From NCBI GenBank assembly GCA_018992685.1, contig JACVGT010000005.1, positions 1-42,720 of the forward strand: 42,720 bases of DNA, written 5' to 3'. Below are positions 7,842-16,237 of this stretch, piece after piece. Source of the DNA: Theionarchaea archaeon (GTDB lineage: Archaea > Methanobacteriota_B > Thermococci > Methanofastidiosales > SZ-28-30). The notes under the pieces are model-generated. The model was not told where the DNA came from and made no database searches. It saw nothing but the letters and a program-made list of their open reading frames with translations. The first letter of the stretch is position 1. The number at the start of each line of letters is the position of its first letter. The position numbers and the translations under genes are program-made.

Positions 7842-9395
7842 TCACTTTACGAATCGTCGTAGCACGTTCTTGAATAACTTCAGATTCACGCCGGACTTCC
7901 TCTCTATAGCCAGCAACACCTCTATATCCTCTCTGTCAAAACTTCGAGTCAGCAGCAACAGCCCAAGAAACCCTCCGAGGAACCCAATCCCAAATAGCAG
8001 CAGCAGACCAAAACTCATCTCCATCTGAGAACCGATGCCATACAAAACCACAAGCAGCAACCCACTAATCCCTAGAGGCTTCGCATATGACAGCGTGAAA
8101 GGGTGTATCCCGGACATCCTGTACAACTTTATAGAACCCATCACATTTGCCAAAATAACAGAACACAAGAATGCAAGAGCAGCACCTGCAGTCCCGAAGG
8201 GAGGAATCAGCACATAGTTCAGAATCACATTGGACCCAGCACCCATCAAACTCATCACCATCACAAATCTCGTATTCCCCATGACTGTTAGCGTCAGCCC
8301 ATTTAGTCCCGTTATCGTATGTGCCATGAAAGCACATGACAGGATCTGAAGTGGGAGAGCTGCCTCACCGTACGATACTCCAAAAAAGAACTGGAGTACA
8401 GTCACTGGAAACACAAAAAATATGGAAAACAGAGGAACAGCCAGTGAAAATCCCCATCTCGTCACGATCTGATACGTTCTTTTCATTTCCTTTGTTAGTC
8501 CCATCGAGAACAACTCAGACATAATAGGGACAAAAATCAACGTAGAAGAACTGAGAGCAAGAGGAATCAGCCTGGCCAGCGGCAATGCCGCATTGTACAC
8601 AGCAACTACATCAGATGTCTTAAAGGAGCCTAGCATGATGGTATCAGTCCACTGCATGACCATGTTCAGGACAGTAACAGAGAGTAAGGGGAGCGAGAAC
8701 CCCAGTAATTCCCTCTTGAATCCAGGAGGGCGTTCTCCAAGATCTTCGAAAAGAGAAGATCTCGCAAGATAGAGGACAATACCCAAACATGCCAGGACAG
8801 CTGCTGCCACATACGCATAGACAATGCCGAGGAGTCCTCCTTCCAGGACAACACTGACTGTCAGGAACAGAATGAACAGCCCCTGCCTGACACCTACTTC
8901 AAAGTAGATGTTCGGTTCTACTCGTCCGAATCCTCTGAATACTGCAGCCACCATTGTTATTATCACCATGAAAGGGAGGGAAACTGAGAACCATCTCAAG
9001 ACTGCAGAGAATTCAGGCATGTGAAACAGGTGAGAAGCGATACTATTTGAGAGAAAGAATACTACAATGAACCATACGACACTGGAGAGTATGACCATTT
9101 GAAAAGCAGAGCACATGATGCCTTTGATTTTCCTGTCTGTCTCACTGGTTGATTTGCCCCTGTAGTATGCAATAAACCGGGTAGATCCTTCCTGCAACCC
9201 CATCAGAGAAACGGTAATGAGAATGATCAAGAGGACCAGCCCAAGAGAGTACATCCCATACTCAGATTGAGTCGTATTCCTGATAACGACCAGTTTGGCA
9301 ACAAACCCCAAAGGCATACTGATTAGAGTACCAACGAGAACAATACTGCTGCCCTTCACGATTCTCTTGAGGGTTTGGTCCACTATTTCAGACAT
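7842..9395 (-). CDS. polysaccharide flippase (MATE/Wzx-like)
   Basis: Integral membrane protein of 517 residues with about 12-14 transmembrane helices and features of the PST/MOP flippase superfamily (GSSIVLVGTLISMPLGFVAK at the N-terminus, NTTQSEYGMYSLG, later MLGSFKTSDVVAVYNAA). Such proteins flip lipid-linked sugars across the membrane. The start at 9395 (MSEIVDQTLKRIVKG) is chosen because a TATA-like CATTTAAGT lies about 28 nt upstream; the 27-residue extension to 9476 has no family-like sequence. Its neighbours rmlB and rmlC on the same strand support a role in surface glycan or S-layer glycosylation. Confidence 0.88.
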   Translation of the reverse strand: MSEIVDQTLKRIVKGSSIVLVGTLISMPLGFVAKLVVIRNTTQSEYGMYSLGLVLLIILITVSLMGLQEGSTRFIAYYRGKSTSETDRKIKGIMCSAFQMVILSSVVWFIVVFFLSNSIASHLFHMPEFSAVLRWFSVSLPFMVIITMVAAVFRGFGRVEPNIYFEVGVRQGLFILFLTVSVVLEGGLLGIVYAYVAAAVLACLGIVLYLARSSLFEDLGERPPGFKRELLGFSLPLLSVTVLNMVMQWTDTIMLGSFKTSDVVAVYNAALPLARLIPLALSSSTLIFVPIMSELFSMGLTKEMKRTYQIVTRWGFSLAVPLFSIFFVFPVTVLQFFFGVSYGEAALPLQILSCAFMAHTITGLNGLTLTVMGNTRFVMVMSLMGAGSNVILNYVLIPPFGTAGAALAFLCSVILANVMGSIKLYRMSGIHPFTLSYAKPLGISGLLLVVLYGIGSQMEMSFGLLLLFGIGFLGGFLGLLLLTRSFDREDIEVLLAIERKSGVNLKLFKNVLRRFVK

Positions 9396-9581
9396 GATGG
9401 TATCACGAACCTGAAAGGACTTAAATGGTTTGTTGTACAGCACATTCAGGATACAGGATGTTGTAGGAAATGCCACCCTTCACGTCAGAACCGATTCTCC
9501 CATCTCACAATTCACAGAACTATCCTTCTTCCTTCTCTCCCCGCATGGGTTCTCATTGTGGTATCTTGTGCTCTGACTGAG

Positions 9582-10541
9582 TCAGTCAGAACCTGGCAAA
9601 AGTTTCCACCACCATTCATTATCTCTGTACCAGAAGATAGTCTCTTCAAGAGCTTCTTCAAAGTCGTGGTGTGGATTCCATCCCAGCGACCCCATCTTCT
9701 CAATGTTCAAAGCGTATCTAAAATCATGTCCCTTCCTGTCTTCCACGAAGTGTATCAAAGACGATGGTCTATCGAGAGTCTCTAAGATTTTGTACGTGAT
9801 TTCCAGATTGGTCTTTTCGTTTCCCCCACCAATGTTGTATACTTCACCCGGGGAACCCCTGTGAACGACCGTATCTATTCCGGTACAGTTATCAAGAACG
9901 TAAATCCAGTCTCTCACATTCTCCCCTGTACCATACAGTGTCAGTGGCTTCCCCTGCAATGCCCTTACTGTGAACTTGGGAATCAACTTCTCAGGATGCT
10001 GGTAAGGACCAAAATTATTGCTTGACCTGGTGATCAACACGGGCAGCCCATACGTTACGTAGTAAGAATGCGCCAGCAGATCTGCAGAAGCCTTGGAAGC
10101 AGAATAAGGAGAATTCGGCTTCAAAGGGTCATCTTCACGGAACTCACCCTCTCGAAGTGATCCGTACACTTCATCAGTAGAAATCTGGACAAGGGTGACA
10201 TCATGCTGCCGTGCAGCCTCCAGCAGTGTGAACGTGCCCACAACATCAGTATGAATAAAAGGTTCTGGACCAGTAATACTCCGGTCAACATGACTTTCTG
10301 CGGCAAAATTAATAATAATATCACAGGAAGGGACAAGTTCCTTTACGGTATCTTTCTTGCAGATATCTCCTCTTACAAAGGTATACCGGGGATTGTCCTC
10401 GATATCTCGCAGGTTATCCAGATTCCCTGCATACGTCAACTTATCCAGGTTCACAATATGGTATTCCGGGTATTTTCCCAGTATGTGCCTAATGAAATTG
10501 CTCCCGATGAATCCGCAGCCTCCAGTCACCAAAATGTCCAC
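9582..10541 (-). CDS. rmlB: dTDP-glucose 4,6-dehydratase
   Basis: Short-chain dehydrogenase/reductase that converts dTDP-glucose to dTDP-4-keto-6-deoxyglucose, second step of dTDP-rhamnose synthesis. Visible motifs: NAD-binding TGGCGFIGSNFIRH, STDEVYGSL, catalytic YSASKASADLL (YxxxK), SSNNFGPYQHPEKLIP and ENVRDWIYVLDNC. The length of 320 residues is normal. The start is taken as GTG at 10541 (VDILVTGGCGFIG), preceded by GGGTGATC as Shine-Dalgarno and lying five bases after the rmlC stop; the longer version to 10658 would read through rmlC in another frame. rmlA may be supplied by the nucleotidyltransferase at 34769 or elsewhere; rmlD is not in the window. Confidence 0.93.
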   Translation of the reverse strand: MDILVTGGCGFIGSNFIRHILGKYPEYHIVNLDKLTYAGNLDNLRDIEDNPRYTFVRGDICKKDTVKELVPSCDIIINFAAESHVDRSITGPEPFIHTDVVGTFTLLEAARQHDVTLVQISTDEVYGSLREGEFREDDPLKPNSPYSASKASADLLAHSYYVTYGLPVLITRSSNNFGPYQHPEKLIPKFTVRALQGKPLTLYGTGENVRDWIYVLDNCTGIDTVVHRGSPGEVYNIGGGNEKTNLEITYKILETLDRPSSLIHFVEDRKGHDFRYALNIEKMGSLGWNPHHDFEEALEETIFWYRDNEWWWKLLPGSD

Positions 10542-10545
10542 ATGA

Positions 10546-10986
10546 TCACCCGTGCTTCTTTCCCGGGGATAAGATCCAGTCGTACGGAATCTCTTCTGTA
10601 TCGGGCGGTAACCGGTACTCGTCCGGGTTCTCATAGTTATACGGCAATGTTGGCACACTCAAAAAATATGCAGGTTCATTGCCAAGAGCTTTAAATCCAT
10701 GGTACACGAAAGGGGGAACTTTTATCAACACAGGATTCCTATCGCCAACGAAAAGCTCCATTATCTCTTTGAATGTGGATGAATCCTCTCTGCCATCATA
10801 TAAAGCTACTTTCATCATTCCCTTTATGCAGGTAAAATTGTCTGTCTGTTTTTTGTGGCAGTGCCATGCTTTGACCACGCCGGGATAGGCGGCAGTCAGA
10901 TACACCTGCCCGAATTTCTCAAAAAGAGGATCATCACACCTCAAAATCTCCATAAGCCATCCTCTCTCATCTGGAATTACTCTCAA
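10546..10986 (-). CDS. rmlC: dTDP-4-dehydrorhamnose 3,5-epimerase family protein
   Basis: Cupin-type epimerase of the short archaeal RmlC class: RVIPDERGWLMEILR, AYPGVVKAWHCHKKQTDNF with the catalytic His region, KVPPFVYHGFKALG and the C-terminal YRLPPDTEEIPYDW. It acts on dTDP-4-keto-6-deoxyglucose made by rmlB just downstream. The only conventional start in frame is TTG at 10986, yet family-like sequence continues upstream in the same frame (encoding HGVEIKDL and beyond, to about 11050) with no ATG, GTG or TTG. Either a rare start codon is used, or an indel lies in this stretch. A TATA-like ATTTAAGG on the minus strand (about 11045-11050) would start transcription near 11020, matching the longer N-terminus. 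Confidence 0.85.
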   Translation of the reverse strand: MRVIPDERGWLMEILRCDDPLFEKFGQVYLTAAYPGVVKAWHCHKKQTDNFTCIKGMMKVALYDGREDSSTFKEIMELFVGDRNPVLIKVPPFVYHGFKALGNEPAYFLSVPTLPYNYENPDEYRLPPDTEEIPYDWILSPGKKHG

Positions 10987-11064
10987 ATCCTTGATCTCAA
11001 CACCATGTATCGTGACATCACCAGAGCGAATTACCTGGTAATCCTTAAATATCTTGTGACCTCC

Positions 11065-11091
11065 ACCTTCATCCTGTTACCTTCATCCTGT
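11065..11091. repeat. tandem 13-base direct repeat
   Basis: ACCTTCATCCTGT occurs twice with a 14-base period (11065-11077 and 11079-11091), upstream of the rmlC promoter on the minus strand and about 100 bases upstream of the RND promoter on the plus strand. A regulatory role is possible but not supported by anything else. Confidence 0.6.
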
Positions 11092-11196
11092 GACATCGCG
11101 AACTACACTGGTATCTCCTTATGGAAGAGGTCAAAGAGGTTCAGACAGTCGGCAACCTTCCTGGCTGAAAAGCAGTCAACCAAAGCCTGAATCACC

Positions 11197-11300
11197 GAAA
11201 CCTTTATATAGTTGCGAATGTGGAATCTCCACATATGTAGATGGTCTACTTATATAGACTCAAAGGCTACATAGATGGCCTACATAGTAGATGTGATATT
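11197..11300 (+). promoter_or_regulatory. promoter and operator region of the RND exporter
   Basis: BRE/TATA block GAAACCTTTATATAG at 11197-11211. A perfect inverted repeat ATGTGGA-ATC-TCCACAT covers 11218-11234, at the expected transcription start. The leader then holds GTAGA-TGG-TCTAC (11237-11249, inverted repeat) and a related copy with TAGATGGCCTACATAG (11272-11287), about 34 bases apart. ATGT...ACAT spacing of the first palindrome resembles PadR-type operators, and the window encodes a PadR protein at 2018. Binding by that protein is inference. Confidence 0.65.
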
Positions 11301-13466
11301 ATGATTCTAGACAAGATAGCAGAAGGGTCTGAAAAAAGGCCCAAACTGGTACTGGCCGTAATAATTGTGCTGACCATAGCACTGGGAATGGGAATGCTCA
11401 GAATCGAAAAAGAAACTGATATCATGGCATTCCTGCCAGAAGAAAAGGAATCTGTGGAAGTGACCACGGAATATGTGGACGAATTTGGTGGGCACAATTA
11501 TGAGACAATCCTGGTCAAGGGTGCTGTTGTAACGCCTGAGGCAGTTCAGGAGATTACCGCCCTGGAAAACGAAATCAGGGAAATACCTGGATTTGCCCTC
11601 AGTGTTGAGTCGTATGTCGATTTCTTGAGGGCTCAGAATGTACCCGACACTATGATACCGGCAGCTGTCCAGGCTCCTGGAGCTAAAGAGGCTCTGAGCA
11701 GCCTGGTGACTCCAGACGGAACAGCCGCATTGATCCAGGTCCGGGTAAATCCAGACTTTGAAGGAGACATCCAGCCATATCTGGATATCCTCTCTCACGA
11801 ACGTACCCTCACAGTCACGTATACCGGCACTCTCACCCAGGCGCATGATATGCTGGGGACTATTGACAAGGACAATTTTATTTTGCTCCCACTGGCAGGG
11901 CTCCTGGTCATTCTGGTGCTCTTTCTCACCTACAGGAGGCTCTCGGATGTAGTCCTTCCCTTTGTTGTCATCGGCATCTCTGTGGTGTGGGTGCTGGGCA
12001 TCATGGGGTATGCAGGTATTGCATTCTCTAACATTTTCGTGGCTATTGCCCCTCTCATTTTCGGGGTGGCAGTGGCTTACTCAGTACACATGCTGACCAG
12101 GTACTATGAAGAGAGAAGAAACGGTCTTGCAGCTGGCAAAGCAGTAGTCACCAGCATACAAACGGTGGGAATGGCCATCCTGTTGACTGCAGTGACCACA
12201 GCCTTTGGATTTGGCTCTTTTGGCATATCAGAACTTCCTCCATTGAGGAATTTCGGGCTGATCCTTGTGATGGGAATTCTGTTCAATTTCCTACTGGTTG
12301 TGACGTTGATGCCCTCTTTGCTGGTGTTGAGAGACAGTAAGAAACAGCAAGAACCCGGAAGAGTATCCCGAGTCAACAATTTCTTGGACAGGATTTCTCT
12401 GGCTGCCTTGAAGAAGAGAAAGATCGTGCTGGCCGTGGCAGGCGTCAGTGCTCTGGCATGTCTGATGTTATTGCCGGGCATTTCAACATCCATCAGCTAT
12501 GAAGATATGCTGCCAGATGAATCGCCAACCATATCTGCACAGAAAGAAGTTACAGAGCTCTTTGGAGGAGGCGGGGAACCCATTATTGTGCTGGTGGAGG
12601 GAAACCTCATTGAGGAATACCAGACAGTGGCGCAGATGGAGAATGAGATCAGGTCTATTGACCTAGCAACAGAGCAGGGTACCTTAATGGTATCCCAGGT
12701 GATGAGCTTTGCAGATGTACTGTATCAGACCCAGGGTGATCTCCAATCAGCCCTCGCTAATGTACAAAGTGCAGCCCTGGTGAGCCAGACACTGGTCCTG
12801 AACCAAACCAGCCCCTCCTTCATGAAAAAGGGTGTAATCCTTGTATTAGTTCATGCACGAACGGATCAGGAAGCTCATGAAATCACTGAAGAAATCAGGG
12901 ACATCTGCGCAGGGTATCCTTCACTGAATGCAAGAGTGGGTGGAGGCCCAGCCTTGATGGCAGACATATTGCAGGGCATGCAGTCCACTCAAATCAGAAC
13001 TACAGCACTGGCCCTAATCCTCTCTCTGTTGGCAGTTTCCATCTTATTCAAGTCTGTCAAACTGGGCGCTTTCACCATGATCCCCGTGGGACTAACCATT
13101 GCCTGGGAATTCGGTGTCCTGACCATTGCAGGATGGAGCCTGGATTTATTCACCATCATGGTGTCTGCTCTGATAATTGGGATTGGCATTGACTTCTCGA
13201 TTCATGTAACACACCGATGCAGAGAGGAATTTCAAAAGAGCAGAAACGCAGATAAAGCGTTGGATGAAACCGTGTTGCACGTGGGTAAGGCTCTTACCTC
13301 AGCCACCGCCACTACTGCAGGTGCATTTCTAGTTCTGGCATTCTCTTCCATGCCCATCATCACGCGGTTCGGACTTCTTGTGGCTGCAGTTATATTCCTG
13401 TCCTTCCTGGCAGCCCTGTTTGTCCTTCCTTCAGTCTTGGTATTCTATTTCAGCAAGAGATCATAA
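11301..13466 (+). CDS. RND superfamily exporter (MMPL/HAE3 type)
   Basis: Membrane transporter of 721 residues with the duplicated RND layout: TM1 near residue 18 (LVLAVIIVLTIALGMGML), an external loop of about 160 residues, a five-helix bundle with GISVVWVLGIMGYAG and APLIFGVAVAYSVHMLTRY, then a second half starting near RKIVLAVAGVSALACLML and ending with GIGIDFSIHVTHRCREE and TATTAGAFLVLAFSSMP. It uses proton motive force and exports lipophilic compounds or lipids; HAE3 proteins are common in archaea. The ATG at 11301 is used; the frame is open from 11241 but that part is the operator region. Long T-rich sequence follows the stop. The strong operator-like repeats suggest ligand-inducible expression. 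Confidence 0.92.
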   Translation: MILDKIAEGSEKRPKLVLAVIIVLTIALGMGMLRIEKETDIMAFLPEEKESVEVTTEYVDEFGGHNYETILVKGAVVTPEAVQEITALENEIREIPGFALSVESYVDFLRAQNVPDTMIPAAVQAPGAKEALSSLVTPDGTAALIQVRVNPDFEGDIQPYLDILSHERTLTVTYTGTLTQAHDMLGTIDKDNFILLPLAGLLVILVLFLTYRRLSDVVLPFVVIGISVVWVLGIMGYAGIAFSNIFVAIAPLIFGVAVAYSVHMLTRYYEERRNGLAAGKAVVTSIQTVGMAILLTAVTTAFGFGSFGISELPPLRNFGLILVMGILFNFLLVVTLMPSLLVLRDSKKQQEPGRVSRVNNFLDRISLAALKKRKIVLAVAGVSALACLMLLPGISTSISYEDMLPDESPTISAQKEVTELFGGGGEPIIVLVEGNLIEEYQTVAQMENEIRSIDLATEQGTLMVSQVMSFADVLYQTQGDLQSALANVQSAALVSQTLVLNQTSPSFMKKGVILVLVHARTDQEAHEITEEIRDICAGYPSLNARVGGGPALMADILQGMQSTQIRTTALALILSLLAVSILFKSVKLGAFTMIPVGLTIAWEFGVLTIAGWSLDLFTIMVSALIIGIGIDFSIHVTHRCREEFQKSRNADKALDETVLHVGKALTSATATTAGAFLVLAFSSMPIITRFGLLVAAVIFLSFLAALFVLPSVLVFYFSKRS

Positions 13467-13471
13467 GCTAG

Positions 13472-13550
13472 TCTTCTTCCTTTCTTATTCTTTCCTTTTT
13501 CTTTTTTTTCACCTTTTCTCCCTTTGTTTTTTTCTTCTTTTCTTTTTCTA
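13472..13550 (+). terminator. T-rich archaeal terminator
   Basis: About 80 bases of almost pure T and C directly after the RND stop, with runs of 7-8 T, typical for archaeal intrinsic termination. The next gene has its own TATA box (TTATATA, 13646-13652). Confidence 0.75.
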
Positions 13551-13672
13551 AATGGGAATCTTTCTTCTTGCAAGGGACGTACAGACAGCAGCTTCTGCAG
13601 CAGTTACGGAGAACCTCGAATAGTTCACCTCGCAGCGCACAGAGCTTATATAACCTTTCATAATACTATATC

Positions 13673-14617
13673 ATGACTACCATTTTGTTTACCCGGCACT
13701 ATGACATGCTCCACGACTACCACATAAAAAAGATTCATGCTGTTTCTGACGATATCACTGTTCTCATAGATGAAGACGTGGAAAAGGTGATACCTGATGT
13801 AGATATCTTGATTGCGGGAAAATTCGACAAAACACTTCTTGAAAAGGCAGGAAACCTTAAATGGATCCACGCACTGGCTGCTGGCGTGGATAGACTACTC
13901 TTTCCTGAATTCATCCAGTCAGACATTCTTCTGACCAATTCATCAGGCGTCCATTCCATCCCTATTTCGGAACACGTTTTGGGGATGATGCTCATGTTTT
14001 CTCGAGCCCTCGATCAGTCCCTCAGGAGTCAGATGCGTAGCCAGTGGGAGAGACCCCAGCCCACAGAACTCCACGGAAAGACAGTGGGCATAGTGGGATT
14101 TGGTTCTATCGGTGAACAGGTGGGTGCAGTCTGCAAGTGCATGGGAACCAGAGTCATTGCTCTCAAGAATACGACCAACTACGAGACAGAATTTGCAGAT
14201 CTCATTCTTCCGCCTGAGAGTCTGGGCACCTTACTATCACAGTCAGATTTTGTAGTTCTAACCCTCCCCTTGACTGAAAAAACGCGGCACCTGATTACCA
14301 GAGAACACCTTCGCCTCATGAAACCTACAGCGTACCTCATCAATGTCTCACGAGGGGAAATCGTTTCAGAGGCTGACCTCATTGACGCACTGACAGACCA
14401 TTGGATCAAAGGCGCAGGGTTAGATGTCTTTGAAGAAGAGCCCCTTTCTGAAAACAGTCCTCTGTGGAAGATGGATTCAGTGATCATCACTCCTCACTAT
14501 GCGGGCTCTACTCCCTCCTATTTTGACAGGGCAATTGACATCTTCTGTGAAAATCTACACAGGTTCCTGATTGGAGCGACTCTCATGAACGTCGTTGACA
14601 AAAAAAGAGGGTATTAG
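13673..14617 (+). CDS. D-2-hydroxyacid dehydrogenase
   Basis: NAD(P)-dependent dehydrogenase of 314 residues in the phosphoglycerate dehydrogenase/glyoxylate reductase family. Visible are the dinucleotide fold GKTVGIVGFGSIGEQVG, the LTLPLTEKTRHLI element, NVSRGEIVSEADLIDAL with the conserved Arg, DVFEEEPLSENSPLW with the catalytic Glu, and H275 in ITPHYAGSTP. The substrate cannot be read from the sequence. A TATA box (13646-13652) lies about 24 nt before the ATG, so the mRNA is probably leaderless. The gene is convergent with the nitroreductase, with one base between the stops. Confidence 0.9.
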   Translation: MTTILFTRHYDMLHDYHIKKIHAVSDDITVLIDEDVEKVIPDVDILIAGKFDKTLLEKAGNLKWIHALAAGVDRLLFPEFIQSDILLTNSSGVHSIPISEHVLGMMLMFSRALDQSLRSQMRSQWERPQPTELHGKTVGIVGFGSIGEQVGAVCKCMGTRVIALKNTTNYETEFADLILPPESLGTLLSQSDFVVLTLPLTEKTRHLITREHLRLMKPTAYLINVSRGEIVSEADLIDALTDHWIKGAGLDVFEEEPLSENSPLWKMDSVIITPHYAGSTPSYFDRAIDIFCENLHRFLIGATLMNVVDKKRGY

Positions 14618-14618
14618 C

Positions 14619-15386
14619 CTATAGATTCATTCCCCGCTCCTTCAATATCCTTCCAACTACTCCATCAATCTCACTGAAGGCCAACCCATACTTCCGGGAA
14701 ACGTGCTCTCCCCACCCATAGGTATCGTAGGTTTCACTGTCATGTTCAACAGGGATCTTTGCCTGAAGCTTCAGGTAGTACCCTTCCCGAATGAGCCCTG
14801 CGTCCATGACGGTGAGAGCTTCTCCAACCTCTTCATCAGTCATGTCATGATACGTATTGTAGTTGAGTATGCATTCCAGGGGTATTCTGGGTCGAACTGG
14901 TGGGTCCTGATCAGGGTACCCAAGAACCATCCCCACGACAGGAATGACCCGCTGGGGCAGTTCGAATATCGTTGCAAGTTCCTCTACCCACAGGGCCCCG
15001 CCCAGAAAACAGGTACCAAGCCCCACAGACTCAGCAGCTGTCACCACATTTTGAGCCATGTATGCCATGTCCTGAACTCCTAAAATGAGTAACGCAATTT
15101 CCTCCATCCTGTTTTTTCTTCCCTTTGCGGCGATGAATTTCTCAAGTTTTCTGAAATCTACACAAAATAACATGAAGACTGGTGCCCTTCCTGCCATCTC
15201 GAAGTGTTCAGCGATTTCTCTCCTTTTTTCCTCATCAGTGCACACAATGACTGTGTACATTTGCCCTGTAAAGGGAGCCTGCTGGCCAGCCCTCACAAGG
15301 GTCTCAATAAGAGATTCAGGAACCTTCTCATCAGTGAACCTCCTGATGGATCTATGGTGCAAGAGAGTGTCAATGACGGTGTTCAT
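14619..15386 (-). CDS. nitroreductase family protein
   Basis: FMN-dependent oxidoreductase of about 255 residues, NfsA/FRP-like in size. The N-terminus MNTVIDTLLHHRSIRRFTDEKV carries the FMN-binding HRSIRR motif; the middle contains AAESVGLGTCFLGG and the dimer-forming GMVLGYPDQDPPVRPRIPLE. Family members reduce nitro compounds, quinones or flavins with NAD(P)H. The start at 15386 is preferred over 15404 because a TATA-like GTTTTTA (about 15410-15416) is then 27 nt upstream, giving a leaderless mRNA, and the protein then begins like other members of the family. Confidence 0.9.
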   Translation of the reverse strand: MNTVIDTLLHHRSIRRFTDEKVPESLIETLVRAGQQAPFTGQMYTVIVCTDEEKRREIAEHFEMAGRAPVFMLFCVDFRKLEKFIAAKGRKNRMEEIALLILGVQDMAYMAQNVVTAAESVGLGTCFLGGALWVEELATIFELPQRVIPVVGMVLGYPDQDPPVRPRIPLECILNYNTYHDMTDEEVGEALTVMDAGLIREGYYLKLQAKIPVEHDSETYDTYGWGEHVSRKYGLAFSEIDGVVGRILKERGMNL

Positions 15387-15451
15387 GCTGGTACTATTGA
15401 ACATGAGTTAAAAACATTCCCCACCCTCACTGAAAAGATCAGGAACCTCCC

Positions 15452-16084
15452 TTAACTGTACTGCTCTACACTGATCTCAGCTTCCTGTACGAGTCCATCT
15501 GAATTGTTATCATGCCACCTGACCATCAGCATATGATACCCTGAGTAGGTCTGCCAGGTCACAGGATCTCCAATCAGCATGCACCCTGCATACGTTCCCC
15601 ACCAGCCATACCCCCAAACCAGCATGACATTCCTCCCGTTGCTCTGGCCCAGGTGTACGATGCACGTGTCCTCTGCAGGGTGATTGCTCAGGTTCAAGAA
15701 GATGGAGTACCCATCTGCAAAAATCTCAAATGAGATACCTGGATTGTAATTATAGGTTATACCAAACACCGCGTCAAATTCAGTGGCTACCGGGTTGACT
15801 GCAGGACCCCCCACGATGATCAGGTTACCAGTGTCATGTTCCATCTGGGTCAAGATGAGATCAGTCCTTCCTTCTGGATTCTGAGTGACACCACTATATG
15901 CCAGCCCATAGGAGATCTTTGATGACCCCATGACATCGGTGCAGTAGGCCTGGTCTCCTGCCACCATGAAGGTATATGAAGAGAAAAGTGAAGAGATCTG
16001 GTTGAAGGTTGCTCCCTGAGATGTCACCATCTGGAGTGAACCAGTAATAAGAAGAATCAAAGCGAAGACCGCCTTCTTGTTCAT
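15452..16084 (-). CDS. exported S-layer-like protein with an EF-hand-like motif
   Basis: Product of 210 residues with a signal peptide (MNKKAVFALILLITGSLQM, cleavage near SQG). The region with NLIIVGGPAVNPVATEF matches the VGGPxVN motif of archaeal S-layer proteins, and the C-terminus holds DNNSDGLVQEAE, a DxNxDGxxxxxE calcium-binding loop as in EF-hand or dockerin segments. GYGWWGTYAGCMLIG lies between. It appears to be a short stand-alone copy of the S-layer outer domain, without stalk or membrane anchor. TATA-like TTTAAAAT (about 16108-16115, minus strand) is 26 nt upstream of the ATG, so leaderless. Exact role unknown. Confidence 0.75.
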   Translation of the reverse strand: MNKKAVFALILLITGSLQMVTSQGATFNQISSLFSSYTFMVAGDQAYCTDVMGSSKISYGLAYSGVTQNPEGRTDLILTQMEHDTGNLIIVGGPAVNPVATEFDAVFGITYNYNPGISFEIFADGYSIFLNLSNHPAEDTCIVHLGQSNGRNVMLVWGYGWWGTYAGCMLIGDPVTWQTYSGYHMLMVRWHDNNSDGLVQEAEISVEQYS

Positions 16085-16237
16085 ACTATTATTCTGCAAT
16101 ACCACTATTTAAAATTTCGCATGAAGTCACGCGGTGAGACGTCCCCGAATATCTGCAGCATTCCCAGGCACTTCTCAGAACGTAAGAGTGAGTACGTGTC
16201 TGATGTGATCATTCATCTCGACAGCACAGTACTGTCA

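Noticed and set aside
9375..9785. 136-codon plus-strand ORF across the flippase start and rmlB end
   Set aside because: It is antisense to two well-supported genes and has no family-like sequence.
13472..13550. Long pyrimidine tract as a coding or structural RNA element
   Set aside because: Simple T/C composition right after a stop fits a terminator; no pairing seen.
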